From Sanguibacter sp. HDW7 (GTDB lineage Bacteria; Actinomycetota; Actinomycetes; Actinomycetales; Cellulomonadaceae): a stretch of 64,000 nucleotides of DNA. This document shows positions 24,066 through 33,200 of the stretch, piece after piece. A model generated the notes under the pieces. It was not told the origin of the DNA and made no database searches. It worked only from the letters and a program-made list of their open reading frames with translations. The position numbers and the translations under genes were made by a program. The DNA is taken from assembly GCF_011300875.1 (NCBI RefSeq), contig NZ_CP049862.1:1488001-1552000 (forward strand), written 5' to 3'. Numbering within the stretch: the stretch's first letter is position 1; every line of letters starts with the position of its first letter.

Positions 24066-26024
24066 TCAGGCGTCGACGAGCTCGCGCTCGCTGACCGCCG
24101 CAGCCCGCGACGGCAGGGGACGGGCCCGCAGCAGCCGCATGGCGTTGGCGATGACGAGGAGGACGGACGCCTCGTGGACGAGCATGCCCACCGCCATCGT
24201 CACGCCGCCCGCGAAGACCCCCGCGAGCAGGACGGCGACCGTGACGAGCGCGACCGCGATGTTCTGCCGCATGACGCGCACCGTGCGGCGCGCGAGACGG
24301 ATCGCGTCGGGCAGACGCAGCAGGTCGTCCTGGACGAGCGCGATGTCCGCGGTCTCGACCGCGACCCCCGTGCCCGCGAGGCCCATCGCGACGCCGACGT
24401 CCGCGACCGCGAGCGCGGGCGCGTCGTTGACGCCGTCACCGACCATCGCGACGACGTACCCCTCGGCGCGCAGCCGCTCGACGACCTCGAGCTTGTCCTC
24501 GGGCAGCAGGGCCGCGTGCACCTCGTCGACGCCGACGGCGGCGCCGACGGCCTCGGCTACAGGGCGGGCGTCGCCCGTGAGCATGACGACACGGCGGACG
24601 CCGTTCGCGTGGAGCCGCGCGACCATCTCGGCGGCATCGTCCCGGACGCGGTCGGCGACGCCGAGGACGCCCGCGACGCGGCCGTCGAGCGCGACGACCA
24701 TGGGGGTGCGACCGAGGCCCGCGAGCCGGCCGGCCTCGGTGGTCGCGGCCTCGTCCGTCGTGGCCTCGGCCTCGAGCAGCGCGAGGTTCCCGACGACGAC
24801 GCGGCGGCCGTCGAGCGTCGCGACGACGCCCTTGCCGGGCACGGGCTCGGTGTGCTCGGGCAGACCCGTCACGGTGAGCCCCTCGGCCGCGGCGGCCTCG
24901 AGGACGGGGCGCGCGAGCGGGTGCTCGGAGCCGGCCTCCGCGCGGGCGGCCCACAGGAGGACGTCGTCCCGCGTGAGGGCGTCGTCGAGGACCGTGACGT
25001 CCGTGAGCACGGGGCGTCCCTCGGTGAGCGTGCCCGTCTTGTCGAGCGCGACCGCGCTGATGCGGGCGCTCGTCTCGAGGTGGTCGCCGCCCTTGACGAG
25101 CGTGCCGTCGCGCGCGCCGCGGCCGATGCCGGCGACGACGGCGACGGGGATCGAGATGACGAGCGCGCCGGGGCAGCCGATGACGAGCAGCGTGAGCGCG
25201 AGCACGACGTCGCCCGTGAGGAGGCCCGTGACGATCGAGGCGACGATGATGCCGGGCGTGTACCAGGCGGAGAACTTCTCCATGAACGTCTGCGTGCGGG
25301 CCTTGGCGTCCTGCGCCTCCTCGACGCGGTGGATGATCCGCGCGAGCGTCGTGTCCGCGCCGACGCCGGTCGCACGCACCTGGAGCAGCCCGCCGTGGGA
25401 GACGGTGCCCGCGAAGACGCGGTCACCCGCGACCTTCTCGACGGGGATCGACTCGCCCGTGATCGACGCCTCGTCGAGCGCGCCCGTCCCGTCGACGACG
25501 ACGCCGTCGACCGGGACCTTCGCGCCGTTCTTCACGACGACGACCTCGTCGGGCCGGACGGTGCCTGCCGGCACCTCGACCTGCGTGCCGTCCCGCAGGA
25601 CGACCGCGACGTCGGGGGCGACGGCGACGAGCTCGGCGAGCGCCGAGCGCGTCCGGTCCAGCGTGCGGACCTCGAGCGCGTGCCCGAACGCGAAGAGGAA
25701 GGTCACGGCGGCGGCCTCCCAGTACTCGCCGATGACGACCGCGCCGATGGCGGCGATCGAGACGAGCAGGTCGATCGCGACGACCTTGACGAGCAGCGCC
25801 CGCACGGCCGTGCGGACGATGCGGGCGCCTGCGACGACCGCCGCGGCGACCATGAGGACGTCGGAGACGACGAGCGCCGCCGGGACGTCGTGCGTGACGC
25901 CGTGGCCGCTGCCGAACGGGTTGACGCCGACGGACATCGACGTGACCGCGGCTGCGACGATGAGCAGCCCGGCGAGCGTCGGGACGCCCCAGGGGCCTCG
26001 CAGCCAGCGGGTGAGGGAGCTCAT
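24066..26024 (-). CDS. P1B-type heavy-metal ATPase with CPG motif
   Basis: A 652-residue metal-translocating P-type ATPase in the cytoplasmic membrane. The actuator loop is ITGES (188-192), the phosphorylation site is D328 in DKTGTLTEG, the nucleotide domain has SEHPLARPV (HP at 368-369), and MLTGDARPVAEAV and MVGDGVNDAPAL follow. The membrane metal motif is VIGCPGALVIS, CPG at 284-286, rather than CPC, SPC or CPH, so metal specificity cannot be assigned by analogy. It has no N-terminal metal-binding domain; that function is probably supplied by the separate HMA protein encoded upstream. AAGGAGG precedes the ATG. Its promoter is upstream of the HMA gene. Confidence 0.9.
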   Translation of the reverse strand: MSSLTRWLRGPWGVPTLAGLLIVAAAVTSMSVGVNPFGSGHGVTHDVPAALVVSDVLMVAAAVVAGARIVRTAVRALLVKVVAIDLLVSIAAIGAVVIGEYWEAAAVTFLFAFGHALEVRTLDRTRSALAELVAVAPDVAVVLRDGTQVEVPAGTVRPDEVVVVKNGAKVPVDGVVVDGTGALDEASITGESIPVEKVAGDRVFAGTVSHGGLLQVRATGVGADTTLARIIHRVEEAQDAKARTQTFMEKFSAWYTPGIIVASIVTGLLTGDVVLALTLLVIGCPGALVISIPVAVVAGIGRGARDGTLVKGGDHLETSARISAVALDKTGTLTEGRPVLTDVTVLDDALTRDDVLLWAARAEAGSEHPLARPVLEAAAAEGLTVTGLPEHTEPVPGKGVVATLDGRRVVVGNLALLEAEATTDEAATTEAGRLAGLGRTPMVVALDGRVAGVLGVADRVRDDAAEMVARLHANGVRRVVMLTGDARPVAEAVGAAVGVDEVHAALLPEDKLEVVERLRAEGYVVAMVGDGVNDAPALAVADVGVAMGLAGTGVAVETADIALVQDDLLRLPDAIRLARRTVRVMRQNIAVALVTVAVLLAGVFAGGVTMAVGMLVHEASVLLVIANAMRLLRARPLPSRAAAVSERELVDA

Positions 26025-26052
26025 GACGTGCCTCCTTGTCGGGAGTGGGGGA

Positions 26053-26104
26053 GCCCGCCCCTGGCGGGGCGGACGGTGACGGCGCGGCCCCGGGCCGCGC
26101 CGTC
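26053..26104 (-). terminator. Double hairpin between the HMA and ATPase genes
   Basis: A 13-bp perfect stem (26078-26104, GACGGCGCGGCC side) follows the HMA stop at once, and a second GC hairpin (about 26053-26072) comes next. Together they fill the 85-nt gap and may lower read-through so that more HMA protein than ATPase is made. Confidence 0.5.
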
Positions 26105-26109
26105 GGGTG

Positions 26110-26349
26110 TCAGAACGCGGCGGGGACGGACGTGTAGCCCGCCTTGGCGACCTCGGCGACGAGGGCGTCGACGGTGGCGAGAGCCGGGTCGTGGTCGATC
26201 TCGATGCGGCCCGAGGCGAACTTCACGGCGACGCCTGCGACACCGTCGAGGCGGCCGACCTGCTTCTCGATCTTCGCGACGCACGACGGGCAGCTGAAGC
26301 CCTCGGCGCGCAGGACCGTGCGGGTGCTGGGGGTGGGGGTGGTGGTCAT
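26110..26349 (-). CDS. Heavy-metal-associated (HMA) domain protein
   Basis: A 79-residue cytoplasmic metal-binding protein with one ferredoxin-like HMA domain. The metal loop is FSCPSCVAKIEK with C20 and C23, and the rest shows the beta-alpha-beta pattern of copper-chaperone-like domains. It probably delivers a soft metal ion to the ATPase encoded downstream, which lacks its own HMA domain. The predicted promoter is TAGTGT at 26416-26421 with an FNR-type palindrome centred near -41.5. Confidence 0.88.
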   Translation of the reverse strand: MTTTPTPSTRTVLRAEGFSCPSCVAKIEKQVGRLDGVAGVAVKFASGRIEIDHDPALATVDALVAEVAKAGYTSVPAAF

Positions 26350-26415
26350 GGTGAGCCTTCTTCCGGTCGGTTCCTGCGGTGCTGCTCCGCGGGGTGTTCC
26401 TGCGGTGCACCACTG

Positions 26416-26457
26416 ACACTAGGAAGCGGCGCGTGCGGGTGGCATGACGGCCGTCAA
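26416..26457 (-). promoter_or_regulatory. HMA/ATPase promoter with FNR-type operator at about -41.5
   Basis: On the minus strand TAGTGT (26416-26421) is a good -10, placing the start near 26409. ATGAC-GGCC-GTCAA at 26444-26457 has the 5-4-5 arrangement of FNR-family sites and is centred at 26450.5, about -41.5. No -35 box is visible, which fits a promoter that depends on an activator. Confidence 0.5.
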
Positions 26458-26485
26458 TCAACCGCAGCATCCGGTGCGACCTGCG

Positions 26486-26518
26486 GTGATGCTCGTCACT
26501 CGGGGCGCGGGATAGCCT
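26486..26518 (+). promoter_or_regulatory. CRP-like site and -10 of the Crp/Fnr gene
   Basis: GTGA-tgctcg-TCAC at 26486-26499 matches the CRP core GTGA-N6-TCAC. TAGCCT at 26513-26518 is the likely -10. The site would cover the -35 region, so autorepression or control by another Crp-type protein is possible. Confidence 0.45.
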
Positions 26519-26594
26519 TGCCGCGGGCCGGAGCGCACACCGCGTGGGGCCGCGCGCCGCAGGTCGGCACGCACGACGACGGGTCGGAGGACCG

Positions 26595-27380
26595 ATGGCA
26601 CCGCGGGACCGTGAGCAGCCCCCGGCGATCGGGTCGCGGCGGACGATCCCGCTGCAGGAGATCACGCTCCCGCACGAGTGCCCCCGCCCGGTCCGCCTCC
26701 ACGTGCTCTCGCGCGCCCCGTACTTCCGGGGCCTCGACGAGGCTGCGCTCGACAGCGTCGACGCCCGCATGCGCACACGCACCTATCTGCCCGACGAGCC
26801 CGTCTACCGTGCGGGGGAGCCGGCCGACGCCCTCTACGTCGTCGCCGAGGGGCGCGTCCGCGTCTCGCAGGTGACGGCCGACGGCGCCGAGACCGTCACC
26901 GACGTCCTCGTGCCCGGCGAGCTCTTCGGCGCGATGGGCACGCTCGGCGAACCCTCCCACCTGCAGTCGGCGTCCGCGCTCGTCGGCTTGTGCGTCATGC
27001 GCATCGGCCAGGGTGATTTTCGTCAGGTCCTCCTCGAGCAGCCCGGGGTCGCGCTCCGCGTCCTCGACGACGTCGCCGCGCGGCTCGCACGTGCCCACAC
27101 GGACATCGGCGGGCAGGGCACCGAGACCGTCCCGCAGCGCGTCGCCCGCGCCCTGCTGCGCCTCGCCGACAAGCTCGGCGAGGACCGCGGGCCGCGCGGC
27201 GTCATGCTCGAGGTCCCGCTCTCGCGCGCCGATCTCGCGGGCCTTGCGCGCTCGACGCCCGAGTCCGTCTCCCGCGTCATGAGCCGCTGGAAGAAGGACG
27301 GCATCGTCGACTCCGGCCGCCGCTGGACGTCGCTCCTCGACCGTCCGTTCCTCGAGGAGGTCGCCGCGGGGAGGTCCTGA
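26595..27380 (+). CDS. Crp/Fnr-family transcriptional regulator
   Basis: A 261-residue regulator with an N-terminal cyclic-nucleotide-binding-like beta-roll (about 45-160, RTYLPDEPVYRAGEPADALYVVAEGRVRV and LVPGELFGAMGTLGE), a long dimerisation helix and a C-terminal winged HTH (about 175-250). The recognition helix reads LARSTPESVSRVMSRWKKDG. Its E-x2-S-R pattern is that of FNR, which reads TTGAT-like half sites, and an FNR-type palindrome lies next door. A four-Cys FNR iron-sulfur cluster is not evident; Cys residues are few (one in PHECPRP, one in LCVMRIG). GGAGG precedes the ATG by 4 nt. It is divergent from the HMA/ATPase operon, which it probably controls. Confidence 0.88.
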   Translation: MAPRDREQPPAIGSRRTIPLQEITLPHECPRPVRLHVLSRAPYFRGLDEAALDSVDARMRTRTYLPDEPVYRAGEPADALYVVAEGRVRVSQVTADGAETVTDVLVPGELFGAMGTLGEPSHLQSASALVGLCVMRIGQGDFRQVLLEQPGVALRVLDDVAARLARAHTDIGGQGTETVPQRVARALLRLADKLGEDRGPRGVMLEVPLSRADLAGLARSTPESVSRVMSRWKKDGIVDSGRRWTSLLDRPFLEEVAAGRS

Positions 27381-27427
27381 GCAGGGAGCCCCGCGAGTGT
27401 CGGTCGCAGGGGGTACCGTCCTCGACG

Positions 27428-27449
27428 TCGAACATCTGTTCGATATGCT
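27428..27449 (+). promoter_or_regulatory. LexA (SOS) box and -10 of the mutasome operon
   Basis: TCGAACATCTGTTCGA at 27428-27443 is a perfect inverted repeat of the actinobacterial SOS box (CGAAC-N4-GTTCG). It abuts TATGCT at 27444-27449, the likely -10, so LexA would block the promoter until DNA damage. Confidence 0.9.
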
Positions 27450-27470
27450 GGTGGGGATGGAAGGACGAAC

Positions 27471-28466
27471 ATGGCGACTGCAGCTGCTGCCTCCTCAGGG
27501 ACGGACCGCGCGGCGCGTGCGCTCGCGGCGCTGCGCAGGGCGGAGGACCGCACGGGAGCCCGGCGCGTGACGCTCACGGACGTCGCACCCGTCGTCCGCC
27601 GTCGCACGCGGAGCGCGGAGCGCAGCGCGGAGCACAGCAGCGCGGAGCGCGGCCCGCAGGCCCCCGGCCGGAGCCGTGAGCACGGGCCCTCGCAGGGGAT
27701 CGCCGCTCCTCCCGCCCAGGCCGCACCTGCCCCCGCCGCACCGCTCGGCGTCCGCACCGCAGAGCGCCCGCCCCTGCCCGTGCCGTCCGCGCTCGCGGAC
27801 GTCCTGCCCGAGGGCCTGCGCCGCGGTGCCGTCACCCAGGTGACGGGCTCGGCCGCGCTCGTCCTCGAGATGCTCGCGCACGTCGAGACCCAGCGCGTCG
27901 CGCTCGGCGACGAGCCCTGGACGGCCGTCGTCGGCTGCCCCGCCCTCGGCCTCGTCGCGGCCGCTGAGGCCGGCGTGAGCCTCGACCGCCTCCTCCTCGT
28001 CCCCGACCCCGGCGTCGAGGCAGCGACGGTCCTCGCGGCGCTCGTCGACGGCGTCGACGTCGTCGTCGTCGGGGACGTCGGCCTCGCCGAGGCCGACCGC
28101 CGCCGCCTCGTCGCCCGCGCACGCGAGCGGGGCGTCGCGATCCTCGCGGTGAGCCCCTGGCCCGGCGCACGTGCCGTCCTGCAGGTCACGGGCGTGCGCT
28201 GGCGCGGCATCGGCACGGGCGAGGGACGGCTGCGCTCGCGGGAGCTTCACGTCGCGCGGGTCGAGGCGGGGCGGACGCGCCGGGCGCTCGTCCTGCCCGC
28301 GCCGGGCGACGGCTACGACGCGCCGACGCCGGGTGTCGGGGACGGCGGTGCTGTGACAGGCGTGGCTGCGGCCGGCGGTGCGCGACCGAGTGCACCCACA
28401 CCCACGCCTGCCGCGTCTGCCGAGCAGGGCGCCCTCCCGCTGCGGCTCGTCGGACGGGTCGCATGA
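27471..28466 (+). CDS. imuA': SOS mutagenesis accessory protein ImuA'
   Basis: A 331-residue protein in the mycobacterial ImuA' position. The first 100 residues are low complexity (Arg/Ala/Glu/Pro, including RSAERSAEHSSAERG, encoded by GC-rich near-repeats). The RecA/SulA-like core follows (about 100-260) with LPEGLRRGAVTQVTGSAALVLEMLAHV and VVVVGDVGLAEADRRRLVARARERGVAIL. The ATP-binding P-loop is not conserved (TGSAALV instead of GxxGxGKT). ImuA' bridges RecA, ImuB and DnaE2. GGAAGGA precedes the ATG, and the stop overlaps imuB by four bases. Confidence 0.85.
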   Translation: MATAAAASSGTDRAARALAALRRAEDRTGARRVTLTDVAPVVRRRTRSAERSAEHSSAERGPQAPGRSREHGPSQGIAAPPAQAAPAPAAPLGVRTAERPPLPVPSALADVLPEGLRRGAVTQVTGSAALVLEMLAHVETQRVALGDEPWTAVVGCPALGLVAAAEAGVSLDRLLLVPDPGVEAATVLAALVDGVDVVVVGDVGLAEADRRRLVARARERGVAILAVSPWPGARAVLQVTGVRWRGIGTGEGRLRSRELHVARVEAGRTRRALVLPAPGDGYDAPTPGVGDGGAVTGVAAAGGARPSAPTPTPAASAEQGALPLRLVGRVA

Positions 28467-30226
28467 GCGTCGCGGAACCGCTGCTCGCGGCCGGGACCGC
28501 CCCCGCGGCCGCGACCCGGACGGCCGTCGTCTGGGTGCCCGACTGGCCCGTCGTCGCGGCCGCGACCGCGGCCGGTCACTCTCCGGCCGTGCCCGTCGCG
28601 GTCCAGGACGCACGCGGGATCGTCGCGGTCGGCCCGACCGCGCGCCGTGCGGGCGTGCGGCGCGGCATGCGCCGCCGTCACGCGCAGGAGGCCTGCCCGG
28701 GGCTCGTCCTCCTGCCCGTCGACGACGCGCGCGACGCGCGGTTCTTCGAGCCTGTCGCGACCGCGGTCGAGGACGTCGTCGCGGGGCTCGAGGTCGCACG
28801 GCCCGGGCTCCTGCTCCTGCCCGCGGAGGGCGCGGCGCGGTTCTACGGCTCCGAGGCCGATCTCGTGCGGCTGCTCGTCGAGCGGGTCGCGGACGCGACG
28901 GGTCACGAGTGCCACGTCGGCATCGCGGACGGGGTGCTCGCGGCGGTCCTCGCAGCGCGCGAGGACCTGCTCGTCCCGTCCGGCCGCAGCGCGCAGATGC
29001 TCGCGCCGCGGCCCCTGCGGGACCTCGTCCACGTCGCCGTGACGCCCGAGCGTGCGACCGTGCTGCTCGAGCTCGTCGACCTGTGGGACCGCCTCGGCGT
29101 CCGCAGGATCGGCGACCTCACTGCGCTCGACGCGCACGCGGTCGCCTCACGCTTCGGCGCCGAGGGCGTGTGGGCGCAGCGCGTCGGGCGCGGTGAGGAC
29201 CTGCGCCCGCCCGCGCGTCGCAGGCCCGAGGCCGACGTCGAGGCGACGTGCGAGCTCGACCCGCCCGCCGTCCGCATCGACACCGCGGCCTTCGCCGCGC
29301 GCCGGCTCGCGGCCGAGCTCCACGCGGCGCTCGTCGCGCGCGGCGCGACGTGCGCGCGCCTGCGCATCACGGCGTGGCGCGGCGACGGTCGCGAGCACGT
29401 GCGCACGTGGCGCACGGACGACGCAGCGCTCGGCGGCCTCACGGCCGCGCGCATCACGGACCGCGTGCGCTGGCAGCTCGAGGGCTGGCTGACGGCAGAC
29501 GCCCCGGACACCGAGGACGGCCACGAGCACCGCAGCGAGGACGACGCCGCGGGCATCGTCCGCCTCCTGGTCACGGCGGAGGACCTGCTCGACGCGGGGC
29601 AGCACCAGGAGGGTCTCTGGGGCTCGGCGCAGGGCTCGTCGCTGCGCGCGCTGCGGGCGCTCGACCGCGTCCAGGGCCTGCTCGGGGCCGACGGCGTCCT
29701 CGCGGCGCGCCTCCAGGGCGGCCGCACCGCGCGCGACCGCGTGAGCGTCGTCCCGTGGGGCGAGGAGCCGCCGCCGCTGCGCCCGCTCGACCGGCCCTGG
29801 CCGGGCGCGCTGCCGTCGCCCGCCCCGACGCGCGTCCTGCCCGAGCCCGTCGAGGTGCGGCTGCTCGACGCGTCGGGCCGTCCCGTCGTCGTCGACCGAC
29901 GTCTGGCGGCCTCGGGCGAGCCCGCGCACGTGCGGGCGCTGCCGCCCGCGCCCGAGGACGCGGGGACGCCCGTCGTCGGACGGCACGTTCGCGGTGACGC
30001 GCGGCCCGTCGCGCGCCCGCGCCGGGCCGCGCCGCCGCCCGAGGTCCCGGCGGGGGAGGTCGTCGCGTGGGCAGGTCCGTGGCCGCTCGCGCAGCGCTGG
30101 TGGCGCGAGGATGCGGAGCGGCTCGTCCACGTCCAGGTCGTCGTGCGCACCGAGCACGACGAGACCCCGGCCGTGCTCCTCGCAGGCACGGCAGGCCGCT
30201 GGTGGTGGGAGGCGAGCTATGACTGA
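28463..30226 (+). CDS. imuB: ImuB, Y-family polymerase-like mutasome hub
   Basis: A 587-residue Y-family polymerase relative without an intact active site. The N-terminus reads AVVWVPDWPVVAA where active enzymes have a DxD-type motif, and GPTARRAGVRRGMRRRHAQEACPGL is the finger region. The helix-hairpin-helix part follows (VDLWDRLGVRRIGDLTAL), then a little-finger-like domain and a long Pro/Arg-rich C-terminus ending in WWWEASYD. ImuB holds the beta clamp, ImuA' and DnaE2 together. Its ATG overlaps the imuA' stop, and dnaE2 starts within its last three codons. Confidence 0.88.
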   Translation: MSVAEPLLAAGTAPAAATRTAVVWVPDWPVVAAATAAGHSPAVPVAVQDARGIVAVGPTARRAGVRRGMRRRHAQEACPGLVLLPVDDARDARFFEPVATAVEDVVAGLEVARPGLLLLPAEGAARFYGSEADLVRLLVERVADATGHECHVGIADGVLAAVLAAREDLLVPSGRSAQMLAPRPLRDLVHVAVTPERATVLLELVDLWDRLGVRRIGDLTALDAHAVASRFGAEGVWAQRVGRGEDLRPPARRRPEADVEATCELDPPAVRIDTAAFAARRLAAELHAALVARGATCARLRITAWRGDGREHVRTWRTDDAALGGLTAARITDRVRWQLEGWLTADAPDTEDGHEHRSEDDAAGIVRLLVTAEDLLDAGQHQEGLWGSAQGSSLRALRALDRVQGLLGADGVLAARLQGGRTARDRVSVVPWGEEPPPLRPLDRPWPGALPSPAPTRVLPEPVEVRLLDASGRPVVVDRRLAASGEPAHVRALPPAPEDAGTPVVGRHVRGDARPVARPRRAAPPPEVPAGEVVAWAGPWPLAQRWWREDAERLVHVQVVVRTEHDETPAVLLAGTAGRWWWEASYD

Positions 30227-33200
30227 GGCGCGCTACGCCGAGCTCCACGCGCACTCCGCGTTCAGCTTCCTCGACGGCGCGAGCCAGCCCGAGCAGCTCG
30301 TCGCGGAGGCAGCGCGCCTCGGCCTCGAGGCGCTCGCGCTCACGGACCACGACGGCCTCTACGGCGTCGTGCGCTTCGCGCAGGCCGCGCGCAGGGCGGG
30401 CCTGCCGACGGTCTTCGGCGCCGAGCTCCACCTTCCCGCGCACCGTCCGGACGGCCCGCCCGTCCTCGAGGCGCCGACGGGCGTGCCCGACCCGCGCGCG
30501 GAGCACCTCCTCGTCCTCGCGCGCGGGGCCGACGGCTACACGGCGTTGTCCTCGGCGATCGCGGACGCGCACCTCGCGACGGGAGCCAAGGGGCTCGCAC
30601 GCTACGACCTCGAGGATCTCGGCGCGCGCGCCGACGGCCGCTGGCTCGTCCTCACGGGTTGCCGCAAGGGTGCGGTGCGGGCGGCGCTCGCCTCCGACGG
30701 CCCCGCAGGGGCGCGGCGCGCGCTCGACCGGCTCACGGCGGCGTTCGGCCGGGACAACGTCGCGGTCGAGATCACGGACACCGCCGACCCGCGCGACCCC
30801 GAGCGCAACGCGCTGCTCGCCGCGCTCGCCGCGGACGCGGGCCTGCCGCTCGTCGCGACGGGCGCGGTCCACCACGCGACGCCCGCCGAGGCGCCGCTCG
30901 CGGCGGCGCTCGGCGCGATCCGCGCGCGCAGCTCGCTCGACGACATGGACGGCTGGCTCCCCGGCGCACCGGCAGCGCACCTGCGCTCGGCGCGCGAGAT
31001 GCTCGCGCGCCACCGTGCGCACCCGCAGGCGGTTCTCACGGCGGCCGAGCTCGGCCGCGAGTGCGCGTTCGACCTCAGCCTCGTCGCACCGTCGCTCCCG
31101 CCGTACCCCGTGCCCGACGGTCACGACGAGGCGTCCTGGCTGCGTGAGCTCGTCCGCCGGGGTGCGCTCGAGCGCTACGGCGAGCCCGGCACGGAGCGTG
31201 CCGAACGTGCGCGGCCCGTCCTCGAGCACGAGCTCGAGGTCATCACGGCGCTCGGCTTCCCGGGCTACTTCCTCATCGTCAGCGACATCGCGACGTTCTG
31301 CCGCGAGCGGGGGATCCTCGCGCAGGGGCGCGGCTCGGCCGCGAACTCGGCGGTCTGCTACGCGCTCGGCATCACGGCGGTCGACGCGGTCGCGCACGGC
31401 CTGCTCTTCGAGCGGTTCCTCGCGCCCGAGCGTGACGGCCCGCCGGACATCGACGTCGACATCGAGTCCGGGCGTCGGGAGGAGGTCATCCAGCACGTCT
31501 ACGAGCGCTTCGGGCGTCGGCACGCGGCGCAGGTCGCGAACGTCATCTCCTACCGGCCGCGCTCGGCGGTGCGGGACGCGGCGCGGGCGCTCGGGCACGA
31601 CGTGGGCCGGCAGGACGCGTGGAGCAAGGGCATCGAGCGCTGGGGGAGCCTGCGCGGTCCCGAGGACGACAGCCCGTGGTGGACGGTGAGCCGGGGCGGT
31701 CCCGTCGCGGCGGTGCCGATGCCCGACGGGACCGCTGGGCTCGTGCTGAGCGACGACGGGCGCGACGTCGTGCCCGCTCAGCGGCCGCCGTCCGCGGCAG
31801 CCGAGGGCACGATCCCCGAGGACGTCCTCGACCTCGCCGAGCAGCTGCTGCGGCTGCCGCGGCACCTCGGCATCCACTCGGGCGGCATGGTGCTGTGCGA
31901 CCGTCCGGTCGTCGAGGTGTGCCCGGTCGAGTGGGCGCGCATGCCGGGCCGCACGGTGCTCCAGTGGGACAAGGACGACTGCGCGGACGCGGGCCTCGTG
32001 AAGTTCGACCTGCTGGGCCTCGGCATGCTCACGGCGCTGCGTCTCGCGTTCGAGCAGGTCGCGGAGCACGAGGGGGTCGAGCTCACGCTGCACGGGCTGC
32101 CGCAGGACGACCCGGCGGTGTACGACCTGCTGTGCGCGGCGGACACGGTCGGGGTGTTCCAGGTCGAGTCGCGCGCGCAGATGGCGACGCTGCCGCGGCT
32201 GCAGCCGCGGACGTTCTACGACATCGTCATCGAGGTCGCGCTCATCCGGCCCGGGCCCATCCAGGGCAACTCGGTGCACCCGTACATCAACCGTGCGCGC
32301 AAGCGCGAGAAGGTGACGTTCCTCCACCCGCTGCTCGAGAGGTCGCTCGGGCGGACGCTCGGCGTGCCGCTGTTCCAGGAGCAGCTCATGCAGATGGCGA
32401 TCGACGTCGCGGACTTCACGCCGGCCGAGGCCGACCAGCTGCGCCGGGCGATGGGCTCGAAGCGGTCGGCCGAGCGCATGGAGGCGCTGCACGCGCGGCT
32501 GCTCACGGGCATGGCCGCGAACGGGATCACGCAGGAGGTCGGTGAGCAGATCTTCGACAAGCTCAAGGCGTTCGCGGACTTCGGCTTCCCCGAGTCGCAC
32601 GCGTACTCCTTCGCGTACCTCGTCTACGCGAGCTCGTGGCTCAAGGTGCACCACCCGGCGGCGTTCTACTCGGCGCTTCTCGCGGCGCAGCCCATGGGCT
32701 TCTACTCGCCGCAGTCCCTCGTCGCAGACGCGCGCCGGCACGGGATCACGGTGCTGCGGCCGGACGTCGCGCGCTCGGGCGTCGAGGCGCGGGTCGAGCG
32801 GTGCGAGGACGGCTCGCTCGGGGTGCGGCTCGGTCTCGCGAAGGTGCGGGGCGTGGGGGAGGACGTCGCGGGGAGGATCGTCGCGGAGCGCGAGCGGGAA
32901 CCGTTCGCCGACCTGCCTGACCTGGCCCGGCGTGTCGGGCTCACGGTCGCGCGGCTCGAGTCGCTCGCGACGGCGGGTGCGCTCGACGCGTACGCGGGGT
33001 CGCGGCGTGCGGCGCTGTGGGCGGCCGCGGCCGTCGCGCAGGAGTCGCCCGCGACGCTGCCGGGCGTGAGCGTGGGCGTCGAGGCCCCGATGCTGCCGGG
33101 GATGAGCGAGGTCGAGCGGTCGGTCGCGGACGTGTGGGCGACGGGCGTCTCGCCGGAGGAGTATCCGACGCAGTTCGTCCGGGAGGGCCTCGACGCGGCG

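Noticed and set aside
23416-26297. Long plus-strand open frames opposite the P1B ATPase
   Set aside because: Ser/Thr/Arg- or Arg/Asp-rich translations without motifs; the minus strand encodes a complete ATPase.
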